Made by a program: the position numbers and the translations under genes | In this document: piece after piece, positions 37,456 to 47,276 of the stretch | Layout of the letters: each line of letters starts with the position of its first letter | How positions within the stretch are numbered: position 1 is the first letter of the stretch | Assembly (NCBI GenBank): GCA_018195615.1 | Contig: JAGTPG010000002.1 | Location: 1,674,001-1,738,000, forward strand | DNA from: Streptomyces tuirus | GTDB taxonomy: Bacteria > Actinomycetota > Actinomycetes > Streptomycetales > Streptomycetaceae | Direction: 5' to 3' | Length of the DNA stretch: 64,000 nucleotides | Notes under the pieces: model-generated | Told to the model about the DNA's origin: nothing | Database searches by the model: none | What the model saw: only the letters and a program-made list of their open reading frames with translations

Positions 37456-38661
37456 ATGGGCAACGTGGTCGACGAACTGCGCAAGGTGAAGCGGTCGCGG
37501 TACGCCGTGGCCGCCGTTTTCGCCGTGCACGGCGCCGTCACCGGCTCGTTCGCCACCCGCGTGCCGTGGATCCAGGACCACGCGGGCGTCAGCGCGGGCC
37601 AGTTGGGCATCGCGCTGGCCTTCCCCGCACTCGGCGCGTCCGTGGCGATGCCGCTGGCCGGCAGCATCAGCCACCGCTTCGGAGCGCGCAACGCGCTGCG
37701 CGGGCTGATCGCCCTGTGGACGCTCTCGCTGGTCCTGCCTTCCCTCGCCCCGAACCTCCTCACGCTCTGCCTGGCCCTGTTCACGTACGGCGCGACGGCG
37801 GGCATGGCGGACGTGGCGATGAACGCGCTGGGTGTCGAGGTGGAGAACCGCCTCGGCCGGTCGATCATGTCCGGACTGCACGGCATGTGGAGCGCGGGCG
37901 CCCTGGTCGGCTCGGCGGCCGGCACGCTCGCCGCGCACCTCGGCTCGGACGCCCGGCTGCACCACGCGCTGGCCGCCGCGGTCCTCACCGTCGTCGGCGT
38001 GCTGTCCTGCCAGTGGGTGCTCGACCTGCAGCCCGCGGAGGACGAGGAGCCGCCGCCGCGGTTCGCGCTGCCGCCCCGGTCGGCGCTGCTCATCGGCGCG
38101 ATCGGGTTCTGCGCGGTGTTCGCCGAGGGCGCGAGCCTGGACTGGTCGGCGGTCTACCTGCGTGAGCAGCTGGAGACCTCGGCCGGTCTGGCGGCGGCGT
38201 GCACGACGGGCTTCACGCTCACCATGGCGCTCGCCCGGATCGCCGGCGACCGGATCGTGGACCGCTTCGGTGCCGTGCGGACCGTCCGCGCGAGCGGGGT
38301 GCTCGCCGTCCTCGGCGGGCTGATGATCGTCGTCGCGGAGCAGCCGGCGGTGGCGATGGCCGGGTTCGCGCTGATGGGGCTGGGCATCGCGGTCGTCGTA
38401 CCGCTGTGCTTCGCGGCGGCGGGGCGCAGCGGCTCCAACCCGAGCCTGGCCATCGCGGGCGTCGCCACCATCACGTACACCTCGGGCCTGATCGCGCCGA
38501 GCGCGATCGGCATGCTGGCCCAGGCGACCAGCCTGATGGTGTCGTTCTGCCTGGTGACGGCGCTGTCGTGCGGTCTGGTGGCGTTCGCGGGGGTGCTGCG
38601 CCCCGGCGAGCGGACGAAGACCAGCCGGCCGGAGGCGGCGGTTCCCGACCCCCGTCCCTGA
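37456..38661 (+). CDS. MFS transporter (YbjJ-like)
   Basis: 401 residues, about 12 helices. KVKRSRYAVAAVFAVHGAVT opens helix 1; MFS motif A-like SISHRFGARNALRG at about 75; GLHGMWSAGALVGSAAGTLA near 145 and a second-half motif GDRIVDRFGAVRTVRAS. The pattern SFATRVPWIQDHAGVSAGQL is typical of YbjJ/fucose-permease-like carriers. Divergent from a ROK regulator and probably repressed by it, which suggests a sugar or sugar-derived substrate. ATG at 37456. Confidence 0.88.
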   Translation: MGNVVDELRKVKRSRYAVAAVFAVHGAVTGSFATRVPWIQDHAGVSAGQLGIALAFPALGASVAMPLAGSISHRFGARNALRGLIALWTLSLVLPSLAPNLLTLCLALFTYGATAGMADVAMNALGVEVENRLGRSIMSGLHGMWSAGALVGSAAGTLAAHLGSDARLHHALAAAVLTVVGVLSCQWVLDLQPAEDEEPPPRFALPPRSALLIGAIGFCAVFAEGASLDWSAVYLREQLETSAGLAAACTTGFTLTMALARIAGDRIVDRFGAVRTVRASGVLAVLGGLMIVVAEQPAVAMAGFALMGLGIAVVVPLCFAAAGRSGSNPSLAIAGVATITYTSGLIAPSAIGMLAQATSLMVSFCLVTALSCGLVAFAGVLRPGERTKTSRPEAAVPDPRP

Positions 38662-38760
38662 GCGGGCGGACCGGGCGGGTCAGCCCCGGTCACCGCCGCC
38701 CCTGACGCACCCCGACAATGGTCCGGACACTCGCACGCACGACGAAAGCGATACCGCACC

Positions 38761-40140
38761 ATGGATCTCGGCGTCCGCTGGAAACTGCACGGCGACGGAC
38801 GCACCCCGGCGCCCGGCGCTGTGGTCCGCCCCGACGAGCGGCTCTCCTGGCCCCGCACGGTCGGGCTCGGCGCCCAGCACGTGGTGGCCATGTTCGGTGC
38901 GTCCTTCGTGGCCCCGGTCCTGATGGGCCTGGACCCCAACCTCGCGATCATGATGTCGGGCGTCGCGACCGTCGTGTTCCTGCTCGCCACGCGTGGCCGC
39001 GTCCCCAGCTACCTGGGCTGCTCGCTGTCCTTCGTCGGCGTGGCGGCGGTCATCCGCGCGCAGGGCGGCAGCAGTGCCACCGTCACCGGCGCGGTCTTCG
39101 TCGTCGGCGCCGCGCTGTTCCTGGTGGGGCTCGGGGTGCGGCGCTTCGGGGCGCGGATCATCCACGCCACGATGCCGCCGATCGTGACGGGTGCGGTGGT
39201 GATGCTGATCGGCTTCAACCTGGCGCCGGTGACGGCCTCGACGTACTGGCCGCAGGACCAGTGGACGGCCCTGCTGGTGATGCTGTTCACCGGTCTCGCC
39301 GTGGTGTGCCTGCGCGGCTTCTGGTCCCGGATCGCGATCTTCCTCGGGCTGGTCTTCGGGTACGGCGTCTCCTGGATCTTCGACCTGCTCTTCGGCAAGA
39401 TCCACTCGGTGGACGCGAGTGGCAAGCTCACCGACCACTGGCGGCTCGACCTCTCCGGCGTGGACAAGGCCGACTGGATCGGGCTGCCGGCCCTGCACGG
39501 CCCGTCGTTCGAGTGGTCGGCGATCCTGGTCGCCCTGCCGGTCGTCATCGCGCTGGTCGCGGAGAACGCCGGGCATGTGAAGGCGGTCGACGAGATGACC
39601 GGCGACTCGCTGGACGACAAGCTCGGCACGGCGATCTCGGCCGACGGCGTCGGCTCGATGCTGTCCACGGCGGTCGGCGGCCCGCCCAACACCACGTACT
39701 CCGAGAACATCGGCGTGATGGCCGCGACCCGCGTCTACTCGACGGCCGCCTACTGGGCCGCCGCCGGCTTCGCCCTGCTGTTCGGCGTCTGCCCGAAGTT
39801 CGGCGCGGTCGTCGCGGCGATCCCGGGCGGGGTGCTCGGCGGCATCACCGTCATCCTGTACGGCATGATCGGCCTGCTCGGCGCCCAGATCTGGATCAAC
39901 GCCGAGGTGGACCTGCGCAATCCGCTGAACCTGGTCCCGGCGGCGGCGGGCATCATCATCGGCGTCGGCAACGTCTCCATGAAGATCACGGACACGTTCT
40001 CGCTGAGCGGTATCGCCCTCGGCACGCTGGTCGTCATCACCGGCTACCACGCGCTGCGGGCCTTCGCCCCGGCCCACCTGAAGACGCAGCAGCCGCTGCT
40101 GGACGAGGGCACCTCCTCCTACGACGACGCCAAGTCGTAG
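38761..40140 (+). CDS. Uracil/xanthine permease, NCS2 family
   Basis: 459 residues, about 12-14 helices. NCS2 signatures: GLGAQHVVAMFGASFVAPVL, VPSYLGCSLSFVGVAAVI, LVAENAGHVKAVDEMTGDSL (substrate-binding Glu), VGGPPNTTYSENIGVMAATR. Proton symport of uracil is likely, xanthine possible; the extended N-terminus and the loop KIHSVDASGKLTDHWRLDLS are unusual. ATG at 38761, no operon partner. Its last 22 bp overlap the 3' end of the convergent cellulase gene. Confidence 0.9.
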   Translation: MDLGVRWKLHGDGRTPAPGAVVRPDERLSWPRTVGLGAQHVVAMFGASFVAPVLMGLDPNLAIMMSGVATVVFLLATRGRVPSYLGCSLSFVGVAAVIRAQGGSSATVTGAVFVVGAALFLVGLGVRRFGARIIHATMPPIVTGAVVMLIGFNLAPVTASTYWPQDQWTALLVMLFTGLAVVCLRGFWSRIAIFLGLVFGYGVSWIFDLLFGKIHSVDASGKLTDHWRLDLSGVDKADWIGLPALHGPSFEWSAILVALPVVIALVAENAGHVKAVDEMTGDSLDDKLGTAISADGVGSMLSTAVGGPPNTTYSENIGVMAATRVYSTAAYWAAAGFALLFGVCPKFGAVVAAIPGGVLGGITVILYGMIGLLGAQIWINAEVDLRNPLNLVPAAAGIIIGVGNVSMKITDTFSLSGIALGTLVVITGYHALRAFAPAHLKTQQPLLDEGTSSYDDAKS

Positions 40141-41311
40141 GCGTACGACGCCGTGAACGTCCCGGGCCTGCCCTTGCAGCCGTCGGACTCCCCGGCAGCT
40201 TCACCCACAGGTAGGCGTCGATCCGGGCCTCGCCGGTGTCGAGGGTCGGTGTCCTGCCGAGCTTGCGGCCCGCCGGGTCGCACCACTCCCCGTCGGCCGG
40301 GGCACCGTTGCCGTTGCGGCTGGTGTCGATGACGGCGCCCAGGCTCGCCGGGCCGCCCAGCGCGTCGAGGACCTGCCGGTCGTAGGCGACCTCGTCGGCC
40401 GTGCTGTGGAAGTTGGAGACGTTGCTGAAGATCCCGTCGGAGGAGGCGGGCGATGCGGCGCCGGCCTGGCGCAGCCACGCCGCCTGCTTGCCGGGCGCGT
40501 TCCAGCCGGAGTGACCGGCGTCGTAGTAGACACGGGCTCTGGGGTTCGCCTGTTTGATGACGCCGCCCGCGCGGGCCAGCGAGGCGAAGCGGTCCGCGCG
40601 CTCACCGGCGGAGAGGCACTCGGTCTGGGCGACCGAGTCGGGTTCGAGGACGACGATGACCTCGCCGGAGCCCAGGCCGGCGGCGAACCGGTCGATCCAG
40701 GCGTCGTACGCGGCCAGATCGGGCGCCCCGCCCTGGGAGTACCCGCCGCAGTCACGGCCGGGGATCGCGTACGGCACGAGGACGGGCACCCTGCCCTGCT
40801 CGGCACCGCCGGACGTCACCGCGGTGACCCGGGCGGTGACGGTGTCCGGGGAGTAGTCGGCGAACCAGACGGCGGCGGGCTGATCGGCGATGCGGGACGC
40901 GATGACCTCGTGACGGGGGTCGCCGGAGTTGGCCCGGACCCAGGCGAGCACCTGGGAGTCGGGGTGGCGGTAGAGCCGCCCGGGCACCGGAACCTCGCGC
41001 TTGTGCCGCACGGTCCGGGTCTTCGACGGGGACGGCGTGGGGCGCGTGCCGCTCGACGCGGAAGCCGAGGACTCGACGACGGACGGGGACGCCGACGGCA
41101 CCGCGGGCAGGGGCGCGAACCGTGGGGACGCGGTCACCTCGGGCCTGCCGGCCTGGTCCGGGCCGCGCCGGTCGCCGGAGGCGGACAGCATCCCGGCGAC
41201 CGCCCCGGCCGCGACCACGACGGAAGCCACCACGACCATCGCGCCGCGCCGGGCGGCACGCCTTCGCGCGACCCTGCGGGCGGCCAGGCGCCGGGCACGT
41301 GAGCCTGACAC
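40119..41311 (-). CDS. GH6 cellulase/cellobiohydrolase, membrane-anchored (frameshifted)
   Basis: About 397 residues. A highly basic N-terminus and one helix (MVVVASVVVAAGAVAGMLSA) at 25-45 anchor or export it; a Ser/Pro-rich linker to about 95; then GH6: IADQPAAVWFADYSP, VPVLVPYAIPGRDCGGYSQG, VIVVLEPDSVAQTECLSAGE, VYYDAGHSGW, SNVSNFHSTADEVAYDRQV, AVIDTSRNGNG. The end LWVKLPGESDGCKG is restored by one base in CCCC 40190-40193. Hydrolyses beta-1,4-glucan outside the cell. GTG start at 41311. Confidence 0.9.
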
Positions 41312-41421
41312 GGTTGCTGCTCCCCTCCCCTACGGCGGGCGGCGTTCCCCCGTTTCGGGGAAGCGCCGGGCCCGCCGCCACTCCGGCCGGCCCAGAGCTG
41401 GGACTCTGCCCGCATGCCGCG

Positions 41422-42126
41422 ATGCGAACAAGTCCCCCAGCCGTGGACACTCCGGTCGACGGAGTCATCTCCCGTATGCGCGCCCTCGACGCGACCCTGC
41501 ATCCCCGGGACGGGGTGGCCGTCTTCAACCGCGTCTACCTCGCCGTGACGGAGGCGGTGGACCGGTACGTCGACAGCGGGGCGTTCGCGGACCGGCACGC
41601 CGCGATCACGCTGGACGTACGGTTCGCGCAGCGGTACCTGGACGCCGTCGGGGCGGTGGCGGAGGAGCGGCGTCCGCCGGCCTGCTGGCGGCCGCTGTTC
41701 CAGTTCCGCCGGCATCCCGGGGTACGCCCGTTGCAGTTCGCGCTGGCGGGCATCAACGCGCACATCGGGCACGATCTGGCGCTGGCCGTCGTGGACACCT
41801 GCCGTACGCTCGACTGCGCTCCGGCCGAGCTGGAGGACGAGTTCGACACCGTGGGCGATCTCCTCGTCTCGCTGGAGGAGCGCATCCGCGACGATCTGAT
41901 GCCGGGCCCCGACCTCCTCCAGATCGTCGACCCGCTGACCCATCTGCTGGGTTCCTGGAGCCTGGAGCGGGCCCGCGACGCGGCCTGGACGGCGGCCCGG
42001 GCCCTGTGGGCCCTGCGCGAACTCCCCGACATCGCCGAGGAGTTCACGGAACACCTGGACACGGCAGTGGGCCTCGCGGGCCGCATGCTGCTCACGCCCC
42101 TGGCCGAACCACCGCTCCGGTCCTAG
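41422..42126 (+). CDS. DUF5995-family protein
   Basis: 234 residues, all-helical and soluble. Characteristic stretches: MRALDATLHPRDGVAVFNRV, YLAVTEAVDRYVDSGAF, CWRPLFQFRRHPGVRPLQFA, LAGINAHIGHDLALAVVDTC. His, Asp and Glu clusters hint at a metal-dependent enzyme, but nothing is established. Start uncertain: ATG 41422 or an internal ATG at 41476. Convergent with the flavoprotein gene, overlapping by 4 bp at the stops. Confidence 0.8.
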   Translation: MRTSPPAVDTPVDGVISRMRALDATLHPRDGVAVFNRVYLAVTEAVDRYVDSGAFADRHAAITLDVRFAQRYLDAVGAVAEERRPPACWRPLFQFRRHPGVRPLQFALAGINAHIGHDLALAVVDTCRTLDCAPAELEDEFDTVGDLLVSLEERIRDDLMPGPDLLQIVDPLTHLLGSWSLERARDAAWTAARALWALRELPDIAEEFTEHLDTAVGLAGRMLLTPLAEPPLRS

Positions 42127-43820
42127 TCCTCCGGCAGTTCCACCGGCGCGATCTCGTCGTACACGTCGCCGGGCCCCGGGTTCGTCGGGTCGGTCGTGCC
42201 GCCGAGGTGGTGCATGACGCCCCAGACCGCGTTGAGGGCGGTCTGGATGGCGCCCTCGGCCCAGCCGGCCGTCCAGGAGATGTCGTCGCCGGCGAGGAAG
42301 ATGCCGTGCTTGTCCGCGGGCAGCCGGTCCTGCATGAAGTGCGTGAACAGGCGCCGCTGGTAACGGTAGTGACCGGGGAGGTTGGCCTTGAACGCGCCCA
42401 TGAAGTAGGGCTCGTTCTCCCAGGAGACCGTCACCGGGTTGCCGATGATGTGCTTGCGGATGTCGACGTTCGGATAGATCTCGCCGAGCGACTTCAGCAT
42501 GACCTCCATCCGCTCGTTCGCGGACAGCGGCAGCCACTTCAGGCTGTCGTCGCACCAGGTGTAGGAGAGGCAGATGACGGCGGGCTTGTCCGGGCCGTCG
42601 TCGAGGAGGTAGGTGCCGCGCGTCATGCGGTCGGTGAGCGTCATCGACATGACGTCCCGGCCGGTCTCCTCGTCCTTGTCGAGCCAGAACGGCCGGTCCA
42701 CGGGGACGAACAGCTTCGAGGACTCCATGTAGTGGGTGCGCTCGATGGCCGTCCAGTGGTCGATCGGGAAGAGCGAGTCGTCGCAGTCGATCTTCGACAG
42801 CAGCATCCAGGACTGGGCGGTGAAGATGGCCGCCTGGTAGGTGCGGATGTCGCCCTTCGCGTCCGTCACCGTGATGCGGTTGCCCGCGGTGCGGTGCAGG
42901 CGGGTCACGGCGGGGCGGGGTTCACCGCCGTCGTGCAGCTTCGCCAGCGAGGTCCCGTAGGCCCAGTGGACGATCTTCTCCGGCTCGCGCTCCCAGAGGC
43001 GGAGCGGCAGCTGCTGGGAGCCGCCGACGATGCCGCGGTGGTGGTCGTCGGCCTCGGTGTAGACGACGCGGAGGATCTCCAGGATGGAGTTGGGGAAGTC
43101 GGTGTCCCAGCCGCCCGTGCCGAAGCCGACCTGGCCGAAGATCTCGCGGTGCCGGAACGACTTGAACGCCTCGGAGTCGCACAGGAAGCCGTAGAAGGTC
43201 TGGTTGTCGAGCTTCTCGACGAGCCGGGACCAGATCTCGCGGATGCGCGGGACGTCCCGCTCGCGCAGGGCCCGGTTCATGTCGGAGAAGTCGGCGCCCT
43301 CCTCCAGGCACCGGTTCCAGGCCTCGGCGACGTCCCGGTAGACCTGCGGCAGGTCGTCGATCGTCTCGGCGTAGTGGGACTCGCCCTTGAGGTCGACGAC
43401 GGTCGACGGGGTTGCCTCCGCCAGGGGGTTGGGGAACGGCCGCGTCTCCAGGCCGACGAGGTCGATGTAGTGCTGCAGGGCCGTCGAGGACGGCGGGAAG
43501 CGCATCGCGCCCATCTCGGCGGTGAGGGACTCGTCGCACCCGTCGAAGCCCACCGTCCGCAGCCGGCCGCCGATCCGGTCGGCCTCGTACACGACCGGCT
43601 TGAGGCCCATCTTCATCAGCTCGTACGCGGCGACGATGCCGGAGAGTCCGCCGCCGATGACCGCGACCTCCGTGCCGTGTTCGGTCGCGGGTACCTGCCC
43701 GAGGCCCGCCGGGTGGGCGAGGAAGTCGTCGTAGGCGTACGGGAAGTCCGGGCCGAACATGGTGATCGGCGGCTGCTGCGCGTCTGCGTGCTCGACGGCG
43801 TTGGGCACGGTGGACGTCAT
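42123..43820 (-). CDS. Flavin amino-acid monooxygenase, L-lysine 2-monooxygenase (DavB)-like
   Basis: 565 residues. The opening ITMFGPDFPYAYDDFLAHPA, GLGQVPATEHGTEVAVIGGG (FAD dinucleotide fold) and ELMKMGLKPVVYEADRIGGR match Pseudomonas L-lysine 2-monooxygenase as I remember it; further GQVGFGTGGWDTDFPNSILE and the C-terminal FAD motif GIFLAGDDISWTAGWAEGAI. Such enzymes oxidatively decarboxylate an amino acid to an amide. The amidase at 43892-44678 on the same strand completes a two-step route (lysine to 5-aminovaleramide to 5-aminovalerate). A tryptophan or other specificity is possible. ATG at 43820. Confidence 0.85.
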   Translation of the reverse strand: MTSTVPNAVEHADAQQPPITMFGPDFPYAYDDFLAHPAGLGQVPATEHGTEVAVIGGGLSGIVAAYELMKMGLKPVVYEADRIGGRLRTVGFDGCDESLTAEMGAMRFPPSSTALQHYIDLVGLETRPFPNPLAEATPSTVVDLKGESHYAETIDDLPQVYRDVAEAWNRCLEEGADFSDMNRALRERDVPRIREIWSRLVEKLDNQTFYGFLCDSEAFKSFRHREIFGQVGFGTGGWDTDFPNSILEILRVVYTEADDHHRGIVGGSQQLPLRLWEREPEKIVHWAYGTSLAKLHDGGEPRPAVTRLHRTAGNRITVTDAKGDIRTYQAAIFTAQSWMLLSKIDCDDSLFPIDHWTAIERTHYMESSKLFVPVDRPFWLDKDEETGRDVMSMTLTDRMTRGTYLLDDGPDKPAVICLSYTWCDDSLKWLPLSANERMEVMLKSLGEIYPNVDIRKHIIGNPVTVSWENEPYFMGAFKANLPGHYRYQRRLFTHFMQDRLPADKHGIFLAGDDISWTAGWAEGAIQTALNAVWGVMHHLGGTTDPTNPGPGDVYDEIAPVELPED

Positions 43821-43891
43821 GGGGTACGGACTCCTTGTACGAAAGAACAACGCAGGAACTACGAAGGAACTGAGGGAAGCTCAGAGGGCTT

Positions 43892-44678
43892 TCAGACCAG
43901 CGACCCGTACAGGCCGGGGCGCCGGTCCCGCAGATACGGGTTGGCCTCCCGCGAGGCGGCGAGGAAGGCCGGGTCGACGTCGGCGAGGACGAGTTCCTCG
44001 CCCCGCCCGGCGCGGGTACGGGCGACCCCGTCGGGTCCGGCGAGCGTGGAGAGGCCGACGAACTCGAACTCCCCTTCCCTTCCGACCCGGTTGACGTACG
44101 CGACGTACATCTGGTTCTCGAAGGCCCGCACCGGGATCATCGACTCGGCGACGAACTGGAACGGGTGCATCTGCGCCGTCGGGACGAGCAGCAGGTCGGT
44201 GCCGGCGAGGGCGTGGGCGCGGACGTTCTCCGGGAATTCGACGTCGTAGCAGATCAGGATGCCGATCCGGACACCGTCGAGCTCGGCCTGGACGACCGGC
44301 TGGTCCCCGGCGTGAAGTGGTCGCGCTCGAAGCAGCCGAAGAGGTGCGTCTTGCGGTGGTTCGCGAGCCTGGTGCCGTCGGCGGAGATCAGCTGGGCGGA
44401 GTTGAACACGGCGTCGCCGTCCCGCTCGGGTAGCCGTAGGCGATCGCCAGGCCGTGGCTCGTGGCGGTCTCGGCGATCGCGTCCGCGCAGTCGCCGTCGG
44501 CCGGCTCGGCGAGCCGGGCGATGTCGTCACCGATGGCGTACCCGGTCAGGAACATCTCCGGCGCGACCAGCAGCCCCGCGCCCGCGGCGGCGGCCCGGCC
44601 CGCGGCCTCGTCGAGGACCTTGAGGTTCTCGGCGGTCGAGCCGGGGCGGCCGGAGCTCTGGAGCAGGGCGGTGCGCAT
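43892..44678 (-). CDS. Nitrilase-superfamily amidase, DavA-like (two frameshifts)
   Basis: About 262 residues. Catalytic triad of C-N hydrolases: Glu in LLVAPEMFLTGYAIGD, Lys in LANHRKTHLFGCFERDHF, Cys in GILICYDVEFPENVRAHALA. End REANPYLRDRRPGLYGSLV. Frames break at GGG 44428-44430 and CCCC 44304-44307; repairs restore AYGYPERDGDAVFNSAQL and TPGDQPVVQAE. Lies 71 bp upstream of the flavin monooxygenase gene on the same strand, an amidase-plus-monooxygenase pair as in davAB. Phased TTGCG motifs lie about 85-145 bp upstream. Confidence 0.87.
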
Positions 44679-44761
44679 GCGTGTTCCTCACCGGGCGGAA
44701 GGGTGGTTGGAGGGGCCACGTAGACGGTACGGGCGGCTGAGCAGGAGGGACAAGAAGGAGC

Positions 44762-44821
44762 CGTTGCGCGCCGGTGAACGGTTCGTTGCGTGCGCCGGGC
44801 CATGTGCGGCGATTCGTTGCG
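44762..44821 (+). promoter_or_regulatory. Phased TTGCG operator upstream of the amidase/monooxygenase operon
   Basis: CGTTGCG occurs at 44762, 44784 and 44815, with spacings of 22 and 31 bp (two and three helical turns); two copies extend to TTCGTTGCG. The same motif family is upstream of the amino-acid permease at 48868-48965. Candidate Lrp/AsnC site. The rest of 44679-44976 shows no gene. Confidence 0.5.
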
Positions 44822-44976
44822 CGACGTGGGGCGTAGCCCGGCTCCTCCTCGAGGCCCGGGTCCGTCGCCACTCCCCGCCGCTCGGCGGAGGCCGGGTCCC
44901 GCCCCGGGCGCGATGTCCTGGCCGCACCGGGCCGGGAGAGTAGGTGCTGTCCAGTCGACCTGCGGAAAGGACCGCA

Positions 44977-45513
44977 ATGAAGCGCCGTACGAAGATCGTC
45001 GTGCTCGGCTCCGCACTGCTGCTCACCGCCGGGGTGGCCTCGGCCGCCACCGCGTCGGACTCGCCCCGGCAGCGGGAGGCCGCGGCCCTCACCGGCACCG
45101 CCAAGCTGTACCGCTCGGCCGGGGACGACATCACCTTCACCTTCGACGCGCACCTGGCCGCGAAGGACAAGGCCGATCCGATGAAGGCCACCGGCACCTT
45201 CGAGTTCAGCCACTACCTGAACAACTCCGGTGCCCGGGCCGAGGTCAAGGTCGACTGCCTGGTCACCGGCGGCAAGGTGGCCGTCGTCTCCGGCATCGTC
45301 ACCGAATCCGACCTGCCGGGCGCCGAGGGCAAGCGGGTCGGCGTCACCGTCCACGACCTGGGCCGCCATGACCGGCTCGGCTACAGCTGGGCCTCGACGG
45401 GCCGTCCCGGCGAGGGGAACGAGCCGCCCAAGTGTGTGAGCTCCGCCCCCTACGAGAAGGTCGAGAAGGGGACGGGCGACTTCACGGTCGTGCCGTGGCA
45501 GCCCGAGCTCTAG
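44977..45513 (+). CDS. Secreted hypothetical protein
   Basis: 178 residues. Sec signal peptide MKRRTKIVVLGSALLLTAGV with cleavage after ASA/ATA near residue 26. Mature part is beta-rich: YRSAGDDITFTFDAHLAAKD, GTFEFSHYLNNSGARAEVKV, two Cys (VDCLVTGG and PPKCVSS) likely forming a disulphide. ATG at 44977, GGAAAGG upstream. A repair function or enzyme cannot be assigned; Streptomyces genomes carry many such small exported proteins. Its end overlaps the convergent MFS gene by 32 bp. Confidence 0.8.
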   Translation: MKRRTKIVVLGSALLLTAGVASAATASDSPRQREAAALTGTAKLYRSAGDDITFTFDAHLAAKDKADPMKATGTFEFSHYLNNSGARAEVKVDCLVTGGKVAVVSGIVTESDLPGAEGKRVGVTVHDLGRHDRLGYSWASTGRPGEGNEPPKCVSSAPYEKVEKGTGDFTVVPWQPEL

Positions 45514-46678
45514 CCAGCGCCAGGGCCGTCACCAGGTAGGGAACGGCGAGCACCGCGAAGACCGTGCTGTGTGCCAGGTCCGTGCCGAGCAGCGCGTACA
45601 CGCCGAACGTGGCGACCGTGGCCAACTCGGTCCCCAGGCTCGCCACGGAGGTGAGCGTGGCCCGGCGGGACTCGTCGATGCGGTGCTGGAGGCGGACGTC
45701 GGCCAGCACCTCCGCCAGCTGGAACGCCGCGAAGGCGAGGCTCACGAGAGCGATTCCGGCGAGTGACCGGGCCGCGGCGCCCATGGCAAGGGCGAGGGCG
45801 CCGCCCGCGAGCAGCGCGGCGAGCCCGGTCGTGCCCAGGCGTTCGGCAGGACCGGCCAGGAGGCTGCCGACGGTGACACCGGCCCAGATCAGCATGACCA
45901 GATAAGGCACCGTCGCCTCGGCGACGCCGATGTCCCGGACGAGCAGGGGGGTGTACTCGTCGAGCGCGCCCCACACCGCGGCCACGGCCGGGACCAGCAG
46001 CAGGGCACCGCGCACCGAACGGTCCCTGCGGACCTGGACGAGTCCGGTCCGCAGGGCCGTCGCCCAGCTGTCGCCGGCGGTCTCCGGCCGCGCCCGGTGC
46101 TCGGGAAACCGGGTCGCGGTGACGGCGGTCAGCACACAGGCCAGGACGCTCGCGGCACCGACCGCCGCATAGCCGCCCCAGGCGAAGACGGGCCCCGCGA
46201 GGCCGATGGAGGCCACGGTGCCCAGCAGCCGCGCTGCCCGGGCCCGGCCCATGACCCGCGCGTACCGTTCGGCGGCGCCGAGCCGGTCCAGTTCGTCGTA
46301 GACCAGCGCCTCCAGCGCGCCGGAGCCGAGCGCCCCGCCCGCGCCCCACAGGACGAAGCCGATCGCGAAGGCCCAGTAGGACGGGAGGACCACCCACAGC
46401 GCGAAGCCGGCGGCGGTGAGGAGCGGGCCGATCCACAGCAGCCTGCGACGCGACATGGCGTCGGCCCAGGCGCCGGAGGGCACCTCCAGCACGACTGAGG
46501 TGATCGACCACAGGGCGAACAGGGAGGAGATCTGCCAGAGCGACATGCCGGTGTCGGCGAACAGCAGCGCGTACACCGGGTAGAGCAGGACGAAGTCGTC
46601 GAGGAACGCGTAGCCGTACAGCGTGGTCGTCAGCCGCCGGACGCCGGCGGCGGGCACGCGTGCAGGTGAGAGTGTCAT
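45482..46678 (-). CDS. MFS transporter
   Basis: 398 residues, about 12 helices. LTTTLYGYAFLDDFVLLYPV opens helix 1; the motif-A-like loop GAWADAMSRRRLLWIGPLL is at about 70-90; EALVYDELDRLGAAERYARV follows, as in drug-efflux-like MFS members of actinobacteria. The second half has VLADVRLQHRIDESRRATLT. Start ATG at 46678. Lies 136 bp downstream of the Lrp regulator on the same strand but without TTGCG motifs of its own. Substrate unknown. Confidence 0.85.
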   Translation of the reverse strand: MTLSPARVPAAGVRRLTTTLYGYAFLDDFVLLYPVYALLFADTGMSLWQISSLFALWSITSVVLEVPSGAWADAMSRRRLLWIGPLLTAAGFALWVVLPSYWAFAIGFVLWGAGGALGSGALEALVYDELDRLGAAERYARVMGRARAARLLGTVASIGLAGPVFAWGGYAAVGAASVLACVLTAVTATRFPEHRARPETAGDSWATALRTGLVQVRRDRSVRGALLLVPAVAAVWGALDEYTPLLVRDIGVAEATVPYLVMLIWAGVTVGSLLAGPAERLGTTGLAALLAGGALALAMGAAARSLAGIALVSLAFAAFQLAEVLADVRLQHRIDESRRATLTSVASLGTELATVATFGVYALLGTDLAHSTVFAVLAVPYLVTALALARARAATARP

Positions 46679-46814
46679 GAGGCCTTCCCGCAGGGACGGA
46701 TCGGATGCCGGAGGTACGGCGTCCGAGGCGGCCCTCGGGAGGCGCGGCTGGTGGATCAATGTCGCCAGGTCATGTCACCGATGCTAGGCGCTGACCGGCG
46801 GATCGTCCCGTGGA

Positions 46815-47266
46815 TTACGTGGGCGATCCCGACGAGAAGCGCCGCAGCAGCGGCGACAGGACGAGCACGGACTTGGTCCGCTCGACGAACGGCTCCCCGG
46901 CGATCCGCTCCAGGACCCGTTCGAAGTGCCGCATGTCGGAGGCGAAGACCTGGGCGATCGCGTCCGCGTCCCCGGTGACGGTGGAGGCGGCCACGACCTC
47001 CTGGTAGCGCTCCAGGCCCCGCTGGATGGTCTCCGGGAGGTGTTGCCGCGGCAGTAGATCTCGACGAACCCCTCGGTCGCCCAGCCGAGGGCACCCGGGT
47101 CCACCCGTACGGTGAAGCCGGTGATGGCTCCGGTGGCGCGCAGCCGGTCCACGCGCCGTTTCACGGCCGGCGCGGACAGGCCGACGAGCCCGCCGATGTC
47201 GGCGTAGGAGCGGCGGGCGTCCTCGGCGAGGGCGTGCACGATGCGTTCGTCGAGATCGTTCAGCAC
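46815..47266 (-). CDS. Lrp/AsnC-family regulator (frameshifted)
   Basis: About 150 residues. HTH: DERIVHALAEDARRSYADIG, GLVGLSAPAVKRRVDRLRAT. RAM domain: AITGFTVRVDPGALGWATEG, then GNTSPETIQRGLERYQEVVA, ASTVTGDADAIAQVFASDMR, and an end VLVLSPLLRRFSSGSPT. One base is missing in GGG 47035-47037. GTG start at 47266, only 10 bp after the permease stop, so it forms one operon with the amino-acid permease. Its sites are probably the TTGCG arrays upstream of that operon and of the amidase/monooxygenase pair. Confidence 0.88.
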
Positions 47267-47276
47267 AGTGGGTTGA

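Noticed and set aside
41001..44249. A 1,082-codon open frame on the + strand across the cellulase, DUF5995 and flavoprotein genes
   Set aside because: It lies antisense or out of frame to well-supported genes and has no recognisable domain. Long spurious frames are expected at this GC content.
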